Shown here: positions 17,745 to 27,272 of the stretch, piece after piece
How the letters are laid out: every line of letters starts with the position of its first letter
How positions within the stretch are numbered: position 1 is the stretch's first letter
NCBI RefSeq assembly: GCF_021369635.1
Contig: NZ_JAJNBZ010000021.1
Span: 41,201-105,200, forward strand
DNA length: 64,000 nt
Direction: 5' to 3'
From: Paenibacillus profundus
GTDB taxonomy: Bacteria; Bacillota; Bacilli; Paenibacillales; Paenibacillaceae
Made by a program: the position numbers and the translations under genes
The notes under the pieces: model-generated
The model's input: only the letters and a program-made list of their open reading frames with translations
Database searches by the model: none
Told to the model about the DNA's origin: nothing

Positions 17745-17775
17745 CCGCCGGATTTCTGGATTCGGCGTTTTTTTG
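17745..17775 (+). terminator. Terminator after the decayed lipoprotein copy
   Basis: CGCCGGAT and ATTCGGCG form the stem, followed by a run of seven T. It is the duplicated counterpart of the terminator at 17120. Confidence 0.75.
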
Positions 17776-17851
17776 TACCGATTTTTTTCGTGTCGTAATG
17801 CTTTTACCCTGTTCGTTCCAGTATTAATGAGTGATGATAGAAGCATGAATT

Positions 17852-17871
17852 GCTTTGCTGTGCAGCAAAGC
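17852..17871. other. Perfect 20-base palindrome
   Basis: GCTTTGCTG, TG, CAGCAAAGC. It lies 116 bases before the unknown gene at 17988. A two-base loop is too short for a good terminator, so it could be an operator. Confidence 0.4.
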
Positions 17872-17987
17872 GAGACTTCATTTTTCGACACAAAATACCG
17901 ATAACAGAAGAAGGAAACGTATGTTCGGTGTAGAATGTTAGAAAATTGAATGCTTCAAGTAGGAAAATAAGAGAGGTGCCGTTCTGA

Positions 17988-18809
17988 ATGGACAAGAAGG
18001 CCAAGCAAATATTAATGAAAACCTTCTGGAGCAGCAGCGGCTGGAAGGATACCCGCACGATCCTTTTTTCGGGGGAAGATTTCGAATATGCGAAAGATAA
18101 AGGCTTGATGTTCGATCCGATCACGATCGGCCATGATGAATGTGTGCTGCAAATGATTGAATTGCATAAAGTGATTACGAAGGAAATGGCGGCGAAAGCC
18201 TTTTTGCATAGTCTGTCTACCAGAAAGGTGTATTTGAGAAGCGCGCTCTCCAGTTGGGCGTTGACCCATCGAATGGCTGCGCACCCCTTCGAGAGCAATG
18301 TCGGGAAGTATACGACTAACAATAATGGCAGCACCTATGCTTGTTTTGGCGAGTGTTATGTATGCGATACATATGGCGTAGCCGTTCATGAAGATTATAC
18401 GAATGAAGATATCAATGTGTTGAATTTCGAGAGAATCAAGTGGGGCGGGGTGCGTCTGAATCATATGCTGTATTGCATGCTTGATCTGGAGCAATTGCTC
18501 AAAGAAGCAGATATAGCGGTGAGCGAAGAAGACGTGGACATTTTTAAAAATATACTAGCTGCCATTACAAGCTGTGCTCCTGCCGATGCCGCGCGTCAGC
18601 TGGAGAAAAGGCTGAATGGCATTTTGCCGTCCAATAAAAGTGAGCGAGATTTTCTGATGGAAATAATGGCGTATGCCGGAATTCTGACCGCAGAGGAAGA
18701 CAGGCCTGGAAGAGGCGGGAAGAACGACTTTTGCGCCATTGTGAATTGGCGGGGGGTGGATGGGTATTCCAAGCAGGCGGTCCAGGATTATTTTGGACAA
18801 TGGCTATAG
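17988..18809 (+). CDS. Conserved-looking hypothetical protein with a cysteine cluster
   Basis: A 273-residue soluble protein with no signal peptide or membrane segment. I do not recognise it. Notable features are ILFSGEDFEYAKDKGLMFDP near residue 25, a cysteine cluster CFGECYVCDTYG near 117-128 that could bind metal, FERIKWGGVRLNH near 150, and a C-terminal GGKNDFCAIVNWRGVDGYSKQ. The ATG at 17988 follows GAGAGGTG. It is a single gene, with no partner suggesting a pathway. Confidence 0.65.
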   Translation: MDKKAKQILMKTFWSSSGWKDTRTILFSGEDFEYAKDKGLMFDPITIGHDECVLQMIELHKVITKEMAAKAFLHSLSTRKVYLRSALSSWALTHRMAAHPFESNVGKYTTNNNGSTYACFGECYVCDTYGVAVHEDYTNEDINVLNFERIKWGGVRLNHMLYCMLDLEQLLKEADIAVSEEDVDIFKNILAAITSCAPADAARQLEKRLNGILPSNKSERDFLMEIMAYAGILTAEEDRPGRGGKNDFCAIVNWRGVDGYSKQAVQDYFGQWL

Positions 18810-18861
18810 AGGAAGTTCAAAAAGCCCCCTTTTGATCACGAAGATATTCAGGAGGTGATTC

Positions 18862-18899
18862 GGCATCGAATCTTGCATTCACTCTCGAAGTGCGATGCC
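18862..18899. other. Hairpin in an intergenic stretch that looks like a repeat remnant
   Basis: GGCATCG at 18862-18868 pairs with CGATGCC at 18893-18899, and an inner CACTTCGAGAGTG-type stem lies between. The surrounding 18815-18925 (AGTTCAAAAAGCCCCCTTTTGATCACG onward) does not code. It resembles intergenic repeat debris I associate with Paenibacillus genomes, but no second copy is in this window. Confidence 0.35.
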
Positions 18900-19031
18900 C
18901 ATGTAGTCGTGCTTTGAAATAGGACTTTAGATGGTGTGATATGAATATTGGTTTAGGTATCATTTTACTATAGTGTTAGATTTCACATGAAAATATGAGA
19001 GAAAAGCAGGAAAGATAGGAGGGAAGGTCGC

Positions 19032-20471
19032 GTGATCGAAATAACAGAATCATATGTTGATTCACTGGCACCGAACAGCTCGGCCATTAAGAATGCGCAA
19101 GGGCTTGTTAAAAAACGCAGCTTCGTGCAGTTGAACCGCTCGGAGGATGATGCGCTTCTATTTGGAGAGTGCTCCGGCAGCGGCAAGTCTAACTACCAAT
19201 GCTCGGCAGATTTTATCCACCCGGAGAAGCCGGTGCTGCGCTGTTCATGCCCAAGCCGGCAATTGCCATGCAAGCACGCGCTCGGTTTGTTGTATGCCTA
19301 TATTGGAGGGGAGACGTTCGTCACTGCTTCAGTACCTGAGGATATCGTTGCGAAGCGGGAGAAGGCGGAGAAGCGGGAAGAGAAGAAATCGCAGCAAGCC
19401 GCTGAAGGTGCAGAGACCAAGCCGAAAAAAGTGAATAAAACGGCGTTGAAGAAAAAAATCCAGGCTCAGCTTGAGGGCTTGGAGCTGCTGGAGAAGCTGA
19501 CCTTGTCGCTGATTCGCGGAGGGTTGGCCACGATCGATAAAAAAGTGTTAAAGACGATCCAGGATCATGTGAAGCAGATGGGCAACTATTATTTGACCGG
19601 GGCGCAGACGGAATTGCGTCGATTAGCCCTGTTGCTCTCCAATGCGGATGATCGGGAAGCGATCTATACATATGCCGTCGAGCAATTAACGCTGATTCAT
19701 GCGTTTATTAAGAAAGGGCGCGCTCATTTAACGGCGAAGCTCGCCGATCCAGACTTGACGCTGGACCATGAATCGACGATAGAAGAATGGCTCGGTCACG
19801 CTTGGCAGCTGGCGGAGCTGAAGGATTGCGGCCTGATGGCGGAACAGGTCGAATTGATTCAGATCGCCTTTTTGAGCTACGACGATCAGGCTAGACAAGA
19901 ATACGTCGATCAGGGCTATTGGCTGGAGCAAGCAACCGGGGAAATCCATCGAACGGTTCAATATCGGCCTTACAGAGCAGCCAAGCATATGCGAGAGGAC
20001 GACAGCTTCTTCGATGTCGCGCTTGTGAAGTCGCTGTATCGCTATCCCGGTGATATGAACCGAAGAGTGCGTTGGGAAGAAATGACCTCGCGGCCGCTGG
20101 AGCAGCATGATCTGGAACCTATTTCAGCGATGGCCCATCGTTCCTATGCCGATGTCGTGAAGCAGGTGAAGAACCAGCTAAAAAATCCACTCGGCGACAA
20201 GAACCCAGTGATGCTGCTTCATGTGGCAGAGGTTCGGCAGACAGAGCAAGGCCAATTCGCCATTACCGATGCTGCGGGACAGCATCTGGCGCTGGACGAT
20301 GTGTTCACGTTCGGTCATGCGACGGTGCCGCTGCTGCCGCACGTTCCTGCCGCAAGCTTGACGGACACGACGATGCTGGTTATGTTCGAGCACGGTCTCG
20401 ATAGCGGGCGGCTCGTCGCACAACCATTGACTATCATTAAGGGTGCGGACATGATCCGCCTCTTATATTAA
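19032..20471 (+). CDS. SWIM zinc-finger protein, first gene of a five-gene MoxR-VWA operon
   Basis: A 479-residue protein starting at GTG behind AGGAGGGAAGG. The SWIM finger is C71-x-C73-x6-C80-x-H82 (CSCPSRQLPCKHALG). A lysine/glutamate-rich linker with coiled-coil character follows (about 100-145), then a helical region (SLIRGGLATIDKKVLKTIQD) and a C-terminal half with PLEQHDLEPISAMAHRSYAD. SWIM domains bind DNA or protein. Enterobacterial YehQ, encoded beside YehL (AAA+) and YehP (VWA), is also a SWIM protein, so the pairing recurs. The gene ends 12 bases before the HEAT-like gene. Confidence 0.85.
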   Translation: MIEITESYVDSLAPNSSAIKNAQGLVKKRSFVQLNRSEDDALLFGECSGSGKSNYQCSADFIHPEKPVLRCSCPSRQLPCKHALGLLYAYIGGETFVTASVPEDIVAKREKAEKREEKKSQQAAEGAETKPKKVNKTALKKKIQAQLEGLELLEKLTLSLIRGGLATIDKKVLKTIQDHVKQMGNYYLTGAQTELRRLALLLSNADDREAIYTYAVEQLTLIHAFIKKGRAHLTAKLADPDLTLDHESTIEEWLGHAWQLAELKDCGLMAEQVELIQIAFLSYDDQARQEYVDQGYWLEQATGEIHRTVQYRPYRAAKHMREDDSFFDVALVKSLYRYPGDMNRRVRWEEMTSRPLEQHDLEPISAMAHRSYADVVKQVKNQLKNPLGDKNPVMLLHVAEVRQTEQGQFAITDAAGQHLALDDVFTFGHATVPLLPHVPAASLTDTTMLVMFEHGLDSGRLVAQPLTIIKGADMIRLLY

Positions 20472-20483
20472 GGGGGATCGGCG

Positions 20484-22352
20484 ATGAGTACAGCATTGCT
20501 GCAAGAGCTTCATCAAGAAGTGAGACGGCTTTATATTGCAGGAAGCGAGTTGGCAGCCGGAGATTTTCGCTTGAAGCGTCTCTTGCCCCAATTCCAGCAG
20601 CTCGGGGAACGGGCGCCCGTATTTAAACGGTTGGGAGAAGGGATTGCCGCTCTATTAGAGCCATCTGCTCAACAGACGCAGACTTCGGCGGAGACGTTGC
20701 AGGATCTGGGTCTGCTGCTAAGCTCGGTGCTTCGCACACAAGGAACCATTTCGCCAGAGGGGGAGCTGACGGCTGTGAAGAGCCGCCCGAACTCCTTGTC
20801 CACCAAGCTGTCGTATCGTAAGCTGGCAGCGGTTCAAGAGGCATTGACGACTACCGGGAGCGGCCGCTACGAGGTGATCGTGCAAGCGTTCGAAGCAGGG
20901 ATGTTCCAAGATCTTCGCTTGCTGAAGCACGCCATCGCGGCACTGAACGATCCATATATCGATATTGCAGAGTGCGCCATGAACCGAATCCTGCCCTCCT
21001 ATGGTCCGCAGATCGTTCCGCATCTAATCGAATTGTTCAATCCTTCCGGCGGCAAGCTGGAAACGAGAAAGCTGCGCGTTATCGGGCAAGTGGGCGGAGA
21101 AGAAGTGGCCGATCTGATTTACCAAGCCGCGGAATCCGGTTCGGACGATGTGCGGGTGACGGCAATTGAACTGTTGGCAGGCCGTGAGCAATATGAAGAA
21201 GCGCTGCTAGGCTGGACGAAGGATAAGAAGAAGGCGATACGAGAGGCTGCTTATCATGCCTTGGCTGCAGGCGGATCGGCGCGTGCGGTGGATCGGCTGT
21301 ATGAAGCCTTTTCCAGTAAAGATATAGAGTTGGCGGCAGAGGCATCGTTCAAGTGCCATTCGAGTGAGCTCACCAAAAGATTGGTGCGGGACTTGGGCCT
21401 TGAACTGAAGCAAGCTTCTGAGGCGAAGGAAAAGGAAGACAAGAAGAAAATAGAAGCCTTATGGACGAAGATCCAACACTTCCTTACGGCTTTGGACGGC
21501 AAGCGGAGCGAAGCGCTCTATGACGTATTTGTACATGTAACGAACCATTATTCATTTTTTGTCTCATTGGGGTGGCTGGAGCTTTTTGACGCCGCCGCTT
21601 ACTATTTGGAACAAACGGATACAGAAGCAGCATTGGCGCTGCTGCATGAGTTGGAACAGCACAATGTCCGTTATATGCCGCATTCGTTCCGCTCGTCGTT
21701 CCGCTTGCTGTCTCCGGCGCAGCTATATGAACGATACGTCGAGTCGATGCGCAACAAATGGAAGCTGCAGACGAACAGGGATCTGGCTAAGCGGAAGAAG
21801 CAGCTGCTCTCGTCTATAGAACAGAAAGTCATGTCACGCGAGTATAGACCTTATCCGATATTGTGGAGCATTCCCAATGAGACCGTACCGCTTTCCACGG
21901 TTGTGATGCTTCCGCTGGAACAGCTTGCGGCACAGTGGGACCATCGCTGGTTGGATTGGTTGATCGAGCAGAATGCGCTTGAGCTTGTGTGCGCATTCGC
22001 GCATCCCGGACATGTGGCTGCCAAGCAGTTCATGATTGGTAAATTAGAAAGCAATCCGGAGTTCCGCAATGCTTTTGCAGGGATGCTATTGAGCGGGTTG
22101 GAACGCGCGGGAGTCAGTGATGACGTTCGCTGGGAAGCGCTTGTGACAGCGCTGGAAGATAAACGGAATACCAATTGCTACGTATTCGAAGGCCACGTGC
22201 TGGAGCAGCTGTATCAGCTTCCTTCGGCGTACTGCGACCGCTTGGCGGCTGTATTGTCGAAGTTCAAATATACCGCCGGCGAACAGCTCCGATATGTAGT
22301 GGAGACGATGCAGGCTGCTGAAAGCGCGGCGAACACGTCGAAGCCTGTATAG
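20484..22352 (+). CDS. HEAT-repeat-like helical protein of the MoxR-VWA operon
   Basis: A 622-residue all-helical protein. HEAT-like repeats are clearest at about residues 145-290 (NRILPSYGPQIVPHLIELF, KLRVIGQVGGEEVADLIYQA, VRVTAIELLAGREQYEEALL, REAAYHALAAGGSARAVDRL). The remainder is helical with a lysine-rich stretch near 310-330. No enzymatic motif is visible. HEAT arrays are protein-binding scaffolds, so it may link the AAA+ ATPase to a target. I cannot place it in a named family; DUF5691-type proteins occur at this position in comparable clusters. ATG at 20484 behind AGGGGGATCGGCG. Confidence 0.75.
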   Translation: MSTALLQELHQEVRRLYIAGSELAAGDFRLKRLLPQFQQLGERAPVFKRLGEGIAALLEPSAQQTQTSAETLQDLGLLLSSVLRTQGTISPEGELTAVKSRPNSLSTKLSYRKLAAVQEALTTTGSGRYEVIVQAFEAGMFQDLRLLKHAIAALNDPYIDIAECAMNRILPSYGPQIVPHLIELFNPSGGKLETRKLRVIGQVGGEEVADLIYQAAESGSDDVRVTAIELLAGREQYEEALLGWTKDKKKAIREAAYHALAAGGSARAVDRLYEAFSSKDIELAAEASFKCHSSELTKRLVRDLGLELKQASEAKEKEDKKKIEALWTKIQHFLTALDGKRSEALYDVFVHVTNHYSFFVSLGWLELFDAAAYYLEQTDTEAALALLHELEQHNVRYMPHSFRSSFRLLSPAQLYERYVESMRNKWKLQTNRDLAKRKKQLLSSIEQKVMSREYRPYPILWSIPNETVPLSTVVMLPLEQLAAQWDHRWLDWLIEQNALELVCAFAHPGHVAAKQFMIGKLESNPEFRNAFAGMLLSGLERAGVSDDVRWEALVTALEDKRNTNCYVFEGHVLEQLYQLPSAYCDRLAAVLSKFKYTAGEQLRYVVETMQAAESAANTSKPV

Positions 22353-22436
22353 CCTATCCTACAGAGCAGGAGCAGGACATACAACACGATAATCAGAACG
22401 ATAGAGCGTGCGATACACCTTAAAGGAGATGAGCAG

Positions 22437-23540
22437 ATGACCACTAGCCAAGAACAGCTGCAAGATATGATGCGACTGCCGGCGGAGCGATTGTACGAGG
22501 AAGAATTAGCAGCGCTTCGCAAGGCGGATAAAGGAAAGATTCCGGCAGGCTGGCAAATGTCGCCGCAGTCGGTGCTCACGTTCATTACCGGCGGCAAAGC
22601 GGGGAAAACCGTCATTACTCCTAAATATATCGGTAATAAAAGACTGGTCGAGATGGCGATCGCGACCTTAGTGACGGATCGGGCGCTCTTGCTAATCGGG
22701 GAGCCGGGCACAGCCAAATCATGGCTGTCTGAAAATCTGTCAGCAGCGATATATGGCCATTCTGGACTCGTCGTTCAAGGAACGGCCGGAACAAGCGAGG
22801 AGCATGTGCGCTACTCCTGGAACTATGCGATGCTGCTGGCGAATGGGCCGACACCGGAAGCGTTGGTGCAAAGCCCGATTATGCGGGCGATGGAAGCGGG
22901 GGGAATCGCGCGTTTCGAGGAAATATCCCGGTGTGCGTCCGAGGTTCAGGATGCGCTCATCTCGATACTGTCCGAGAAGACCATATCGGTGCCTGAGCTC
23001 GGCAAGGAAGTGAGCGCCCGCAAAGGGTTCTCTATTATCGCCACGGCCAATACAAGGGATCGCGGCGTGAATGAAATGTCGGCCGCATTGAAGCGGCGGT
23101 TCAATATCATTGTATTGCCTACCCCATCTGATATGGATACCGAGGTCGAAATTGTGAAGAAGCGGGTTCAAGAGATTGCTTCGGCCTACGATTTGCAGGC
23201 TGCTGTTCCTGCGGATGAGGCGCTGCTCAAGGTTGTCACCATATTCCGCGAGCTGCGGAGCGGGATGACGATCGACAAGAAGGAGAAGGTAAAATCGCCT
23301 GCGGGTGTCATTTCGACCGCGGAAGCGATCTCGCTGTTGACGAACAGTATGGCACTGGCCGCTAGCTTCGGCAGCGGAGAGCTGACCGATGAAGATCTGG
23401 CTGCAGGCTTGCAAGGGGCGATCGTGAAGGATGACGTCAAAGACAAGCTCGTCTGGAAGGAATATCTCGACAATGTGATGAAAAAGCGCGGGGCGGAATG
23501 GCGCGGCTTGTATACGGCTTGCAGGGAGATGAACGAGTGA
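22437..23540 (+). CDS. MoxR-type AAA+ ATPase
   Basis: A 367-residue ATPase. Walker A is GEPGTAKS at residues 88-95. The Walker B region is GGIARFEEISR near 155-165. A sensor 1 region TANTRDRGVNEMSAALKRRF and an arginine-finger region follow. MoxR-family ATPases work with VWA-domain proteins as chaperones that insert metals or remodel complexes. Here the VWA protein is the last gene of the same operon. ATG at 22437 behind AAAGGAGATGAGCAG; the stop overlaps the next GTG by four bases. Confidence 0.93.
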   Translation: MTTSQEQLQDMMRLPAERLYEEELAALRKADKGKIPAGWQMSPQSVLTFITGGKAGKTVITPKYIGNKRLVEMAIATLVTDRALLLIGEPGTAKSWLSENLSAAIYGHSGLVVQGTAGTSEEHVRYSWNYAMLLANGPTPEALVQSPIMRAMEAGGIARFEEISRCASEVQDALISILSEKTISVPELGKEVSARKGFSIIATANTRDRGVNEMSAALKRRFNIIVLPTPSDMDTEVEIVKKRVQEIASAYDLQAAVPADEALLKVVTIFRELRSGMTIDKKEKVKSPAGVISTAEAISLLTNSMALAASFGSGELTDEDLAAGLQGAIVKDDVKDKLVWKEYLDNVMKKRGAEWRGLYTACREMNE

Positions 23541-25873
23541 GTGCGACTGCTGCTGCGGCTGTGCATATTTTTGGGGTGCGGCATCTTTCTCCCGGCGGCG
23601 CGAAGCATCTGCTGGACTTTCTTCACGATATCCAGCCGACTGCGGTTCTTATTGAAGGTCCTGCCGACGCTACGCCGGAAATTCGCCATCTGACGAATCG
23701 GGTGACGAAGCCGCCGGTTGCGATACTGGCATTTACAGATGATTTGCCTGTGTGTACTGTGCTGTGGCCTTTCGCTGCTTATTCTCCGGAATACCAAGCG
23801 ATGAAGTGGGCGGAAGAGAATGGGGCGATGGCTGCATTTATCGATCTGCCTTCGTCCGCGGCGCTTGCCTTGCAGGACGTACGGATGAATACGGGCGCTG
23901 AGGAAGAGGAAGGCAGTCCAGCTTCACCGGAACGGCCATTGGAGGAGACGCGTGGAGAGCGTTCCATCTACAGCCGTATTGCCGAGCTTGCCGGAGAGCA
24001 CGATTATGACATGTATTGGGAGCGGAATTACGAGCACAACCTGAATGCCGGTGCGTATCAAGAAGCGATTATTGCCTTCTCCACGCAGATGCGGGAGCTA
24101 TCTGAGGAGAAGGAGAGGCGTTATGAACGCACCGAGTACGCTTATAACGCGGTAAGAGAAGCCTATATGCGGCGGAAAATTCAGGAGACGATCGCATCTG
24201 GCCACGAACCGGACAAAATCGTTGTCGTCTGCGGGGCTTATCATGCGGCAGCGCTCGTTGATCTGACATCAGCGATGACGGATGAGGAGCTGGAAGGACT
24301 GCCATCGCGCAGCACGAAGCTGACGCTCATGCCGTACTCTTATTACAAGCTGTCCTCGATGTCTGGATATGGAGCAGGCAATAATGCGCCCAACTATTAT
24401 GAAATGATGTGGGAGCGAATGGTGAACGGCACGCTGGATGAGCTGCCGAAATACTATTTATCGACCCTTGCCCGCTTAATGCGGGATTCGGGCACTCATC
24501 GTTCGACAGCCGAGGTGATCGAAGCGGTTCGGCTGGCCGAGTCGCTGGCTGCCTTGCACGGTGGCAGCGCGCCGACCTTGCGCGATCTGCGGGACGCAGC
24601 GCAAACCTTGCTGGGGCGCGGCGACCTGTCCGTCATTGCCGAAGCGCTGGCGCGGACGGATGTGGGGACGGCTATCGGTGCGCTTGCGGACGGTGTCAGC
24701 CAGACGCCGATTCAAGACGACTTGAACCGGCTGTTGAAGCAGCTGAAGCTTGAGAAATACAAGACGGCGGTCGCAACCGATCTATCGTTAGACCTGCGTG
24801 AGAACCGGCGCGTAAAGTCGGAAGAAACAGCATTTCTCGATTTGAACCGTTCCTTGCTATTCCATCGGTTAACACTGCTCGGCATCACGCTGGCGAAGGC
24901 GAGACCGAGCGGACAAGAGCGCGCAACCTGGGCAGAGCATTGGGTCATCCAATGGTCGCCGGAAGTGGAAATCGAGGTTGTGGAGTCAACGCTGCTGGGC
25001 GAGACGGTCGAAATCGCCACAGCTTATGTGCTGCAGCAAAAGCTTGATGGATGCGGCACGATTGCCGAAGCCTCCAAGTTAATCCGCATCGCCTGTGAAT
25101 GCGGAATGCTGGCGCAGATGGAAGCGGCGCGCCAGACGCTGCAGCGGCTGGCCGTCGATAGCCGCGATGTCGTGCAGATAGCCGCGGCGGCACGGGAGCT
25201 GTCGACGATTATAAGCTATGGCGACATCAGGCGGATCGATACGGCGCCGCTCCTGCCGTTGCTGGAGCAGTTGTTCATGCGTGCCTGTCTGTTCCTGCTG
25301 GATGCAAGCGGCTGCAACGATGAAGCGGCCCATGCGATGATTACGGCGATGAATGAACTGAACGGCATAGCTTTGGACCATAGCGAGCAGGTCGATGAAC
25401 AGCTGTGGCTGCAAGAGCTGCTGCATCTGGCGGAACGGGATGACCGCAATCCGCGGCTCTCCGGCTTTGCCTGCGCGATATTGATGGAACGCAACGCGAT
25501 GTCTGCGCAGCAATGTGCGGAAGAAGTATCGCGGCGCCTCTCTCCAGGCATCCCTGCCGACCTCGGCGCAGGCTGGTTCGAAGGGCTGTCGCTCCGCAAT
25601 CGGTATGCGCTGCTGTCACGGATGAGCTTGTGGGAGCAGTTGAACGACTATATCGTTTCTCTCGAGGACGATGAATTTGTGCGTGCGCTCGTCTTTTTGC
25701 GGCGTGCCTTCAGTTCGTTCGCTCCCCGCGAGAAGACGATGATCGCCGAGTTGCTTGGCGAATTATGGGGCGTGCATACCGAGCAAGCGGAGGAGATGCT
25801 GGCTGGAGAGTTGAAGGAGGACGAAGTGAAGATGATCGACGAATTGAATGATTTTGATTTTGAGGATTTTTAA
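23537..25873 (+). CDS. DUF5682-like large protein with a TraB/ChaN-like N-terminus
   Basis: A 778-residue protein. The GTG at 23537 overlaps the ATPase stop (GTGA) and has GGGAG eight bases upstream. The N-terminus reads HIFGVRHLSPGGAKHLLDFL then TAVLIEGPADA, and near residue 230 IVVVCGAYHAAALVDL. This spacing of GxxH, an E in a hydrophobic strand and a later GxxH recalls the TraB/ChaN/TIKI fold, a possible metal-dependent hydrolase. The C-terminal 400 residues are helical. The substrate is unknown. Its fixed place between AAA+ and VWA genes suggests it is the working component they act on. Confidence 0.75.
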   Translation: MSATAAAAVHIFGVRHLSPGGAKHLLDFLHDIQPTAVLIEGPADATPEIRHLTNRVTKPPVAILAFTDDLPVCTVLWPFAAYSPEYQAMKWAEENGAMAAFIDLPSSAALALQDVRMNTGAEEEEGSPASPERPLEETRGERSIYSRIAELAGEHDYDMYWERNYEHNLNAGAYQEAIIAFSTQMRELSEEKERRYERTEYAYNAVREAYMRRKIQETIASGHEPDKIVVVCGAYHAAALVDLTSAMTDEELEGLPSRSTKLTLMPYSYYKLSSMSGYGAGNNAPNYYEMMWERMVNGTLDELPKYYLSTLARLMRDSGTHRSTAEVIEAVRLAESLAALHGGSAPTLRDLRDAAQTLLGRGDLSVIAEALARTDVGTAIGALADGVSQTPIQDDLNRLLKQLKLEKYKTAVATDLSLDLRENRRVKSEETAFLDLNRSLLFHRLTLLGITLAKARPSGQERATWAEHWVIQWSPEVEIEVVESTLLGETVEIATAYVLQQKLDGCGTIAEASKLIRIACECGMLAQMEAARQTLQRLAVDSRDVVQIAAAARELSTIISYGDIRRIDTAPLLPLLEQLFMRACLFLLDASGCNDEAAHAMITAMNELNGIALDHSEQVDEQLWLQELLHLAERDDRNPRLSGFACAILMERNAMSAQQCAEEVSRRLSPGIPADLGAGWFEGLSLRNRYALLSRMSLWEQLNDYIVSLEDDEFVRALVFLRRAFSSFAPREKTMIAELLGELWGVHTEQAEEMLAGELKEDEVKMIDELNDFDFEDF

Positions 25874-25874
25874 C

Positions 25875-27086
25875 GTGAGCGCATCTGTTGAAGCGAAGGC
25901 AGTCTCACGTTGGCGGCTTATACTCGGCGCATCTGCCGAACAACAGCTGGCAAGCAGTTGCGGGGGCGGAGGAATCGGCCTGACCGAGGAAGAGCAGGTT
26001 ATGGATCAAGCGCTTGCCGAAATATATGACGATACAAGCGAGGGAACGGATGGCAGCAGCAGCGGTTCTGCGGCGAGCGGTAGAGGGGCTGGACTGGGCA
26101 AGTCGGCACCACGCCTATCGAAATGGCTGGGAGATGTGCGCACCTTTTTCCCGGATGATGTCGTCTCGATCATTCAGAACGATGCAATGGAACGCAAAGG
26201 GTGGAAGCAGCTGCTGTTCGAGCCGGAAGTGCTGGCTACAGTAAAGCCGGATATTCAACTTGTCGGCACGCTCCTGTCTTTGAAAGGGAAAATTCCGGAG
26301 AAAACAAAAGATACCGCCCGCATGCTCGTGCAGGCGGTCGTCGATGACCTCGTGAAGCTGCTGGAGAATGACATTCACCGAGCCGTAACCGGGGCGTTGA
26401 ACCGCAGGCAGCATTCACCGCTTCCGTCTGTGAGCGGGATCGATTGGAAGCGAACCATTCAGCGCAACTTGAAGCATTACGATGCGGAGCGGCGCCAGAT
26501 CATTCCGGAGAAATTCTACTTCTTCGATCGCGCGCAGCGGAGCAAAGAATGGACGGTTATCGTGGATATCGATCAGAGCGGATCGATGGCGGATTCAGTC
26601 ATCTGGGCTTCGGTTATAGGATCTATTTTCGCCAGCATCCCGTCGCTGAACACCCGCGTGGTCGTGTTCGATACGGAAGTCGTCGATCTGACGGAGCAAT
26701 GCGCGAACGATCCTGTCGATATGCTGTTCGGAATTCAGCTTGGCGGCGGCACGGATATTAACAAATCGGTTGCCTATTGCGAGCAGTTCATCGAAGAACC
26801 GAAGAAGACGTTATTTATTATCGTATCTGATCTATATGAAGGCGGTAATCGAGGGGCGCTGATCCGCCGCATGCGCGAGCTGCGGGAAGCGGGAGTCAGA
26901 ACGATGTGCTTGCTCGCGCTGTCCGATCAAGGTCAGCCGTTCTACGACGAGAACCTTGCGAAGGTTCTATCGCGGGATGGAACCCCTTGCTTTGCGTGTA
27001 CGCCTGCCTTGCTGCCTGAGTTAGTGGAAGGCGCGTTAAAAGGGCTTGATCTGTTCGACTTGGCGAAGCGAGTGGGAATGAAATAG
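25875..27086 (+). CDS. VWA-domain (CoxE-like) protein, partner of the MoxR ATPase
   Basis: A 403-residue protein starting at GTG one base after the previous stop, with GAGGA nine bases upstream. The first 70 residues are acidic and serine/glycine rich. A helical region follows, and from about residue 225 a VWA domain with an intact MIDAS: DIDQSGSM (Asp233, Ser235, Ser237), GGGTDIN and SDLYEGG. CoxE-like VWA proteins bind Mg2+ and protein ligands and act with MoxR ATPases, as YehP is thought to do with YehL. It ends the five-gene operon before a GC-rich hairpin. Confidence 0.9.
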   Translation: MSASVEAKAVSRWRLILGASAEQQLASSCGGGGIGLTEEEQVMDQALAEIYDDTSEGTDGSSSGSAASGRGAGLGKSAPRLSKWLGDVRTFFPDDVVSIIQNDAMERKGWKQLLFEPEVLATVKPDIQLVGTLLSLKGKIPEKTKDTARMLVQAVVDDLVKLLENDIHRAVTGALNRRQHSPLPSVSGIDWKRTIQRNLKHYDAERRQIIPEKFYFFDRAQRSKEWTVIVDIDQSGSMADSVIWASVIGSIFASIPSLNTRVVVFDTEVVDLTEQCANDPVDMLFGIQLGGGTDINKSVAYCEQFIEEPKKTLFIIVSDLYEGGNRGALIRRMRELREAGVRTMCLLALSDQGQPFYDENLAKVLSRDGTPCFACTPALLPELVEGALKGLDLFDLAKRVGMK

Positions 27087-27145
27087 GTATAGAACGATTT
27101 GGAAGACTCGACTCATGCGGAGTTCATCATATTGAAGAACAGGAA

Positions 27146-27164
27146 GGGGGCAGATGATGCCCCC
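27146..27164 (+). terminator. GC-rich hairpin after the MoxR-VWA operon
   Basis: GGGGGCA, GATGA loop, TGCCCCC. There is no strong T tract (TATTCG follows), so it may be a weak terminator or an mRNA-stabilising hairpin. Confidence 0.55.
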
Positions 27165-27272
27165 TATTCGCTATGGATTTATATATAGGAGCAGAATTCA
27201 TTCAATCGACGGTGATTATGTAACCAGTTATTTCAGAGAAACAACCACTTACTGAAATTCGCTTGAATAGTA

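Noticed and set aside
18815..18925. Possible insertion-sequence end near the hairpin at 18862
   Set aside because: No transposase, no matching inverted end and no target duplication in the window; kept only as a hairpin.
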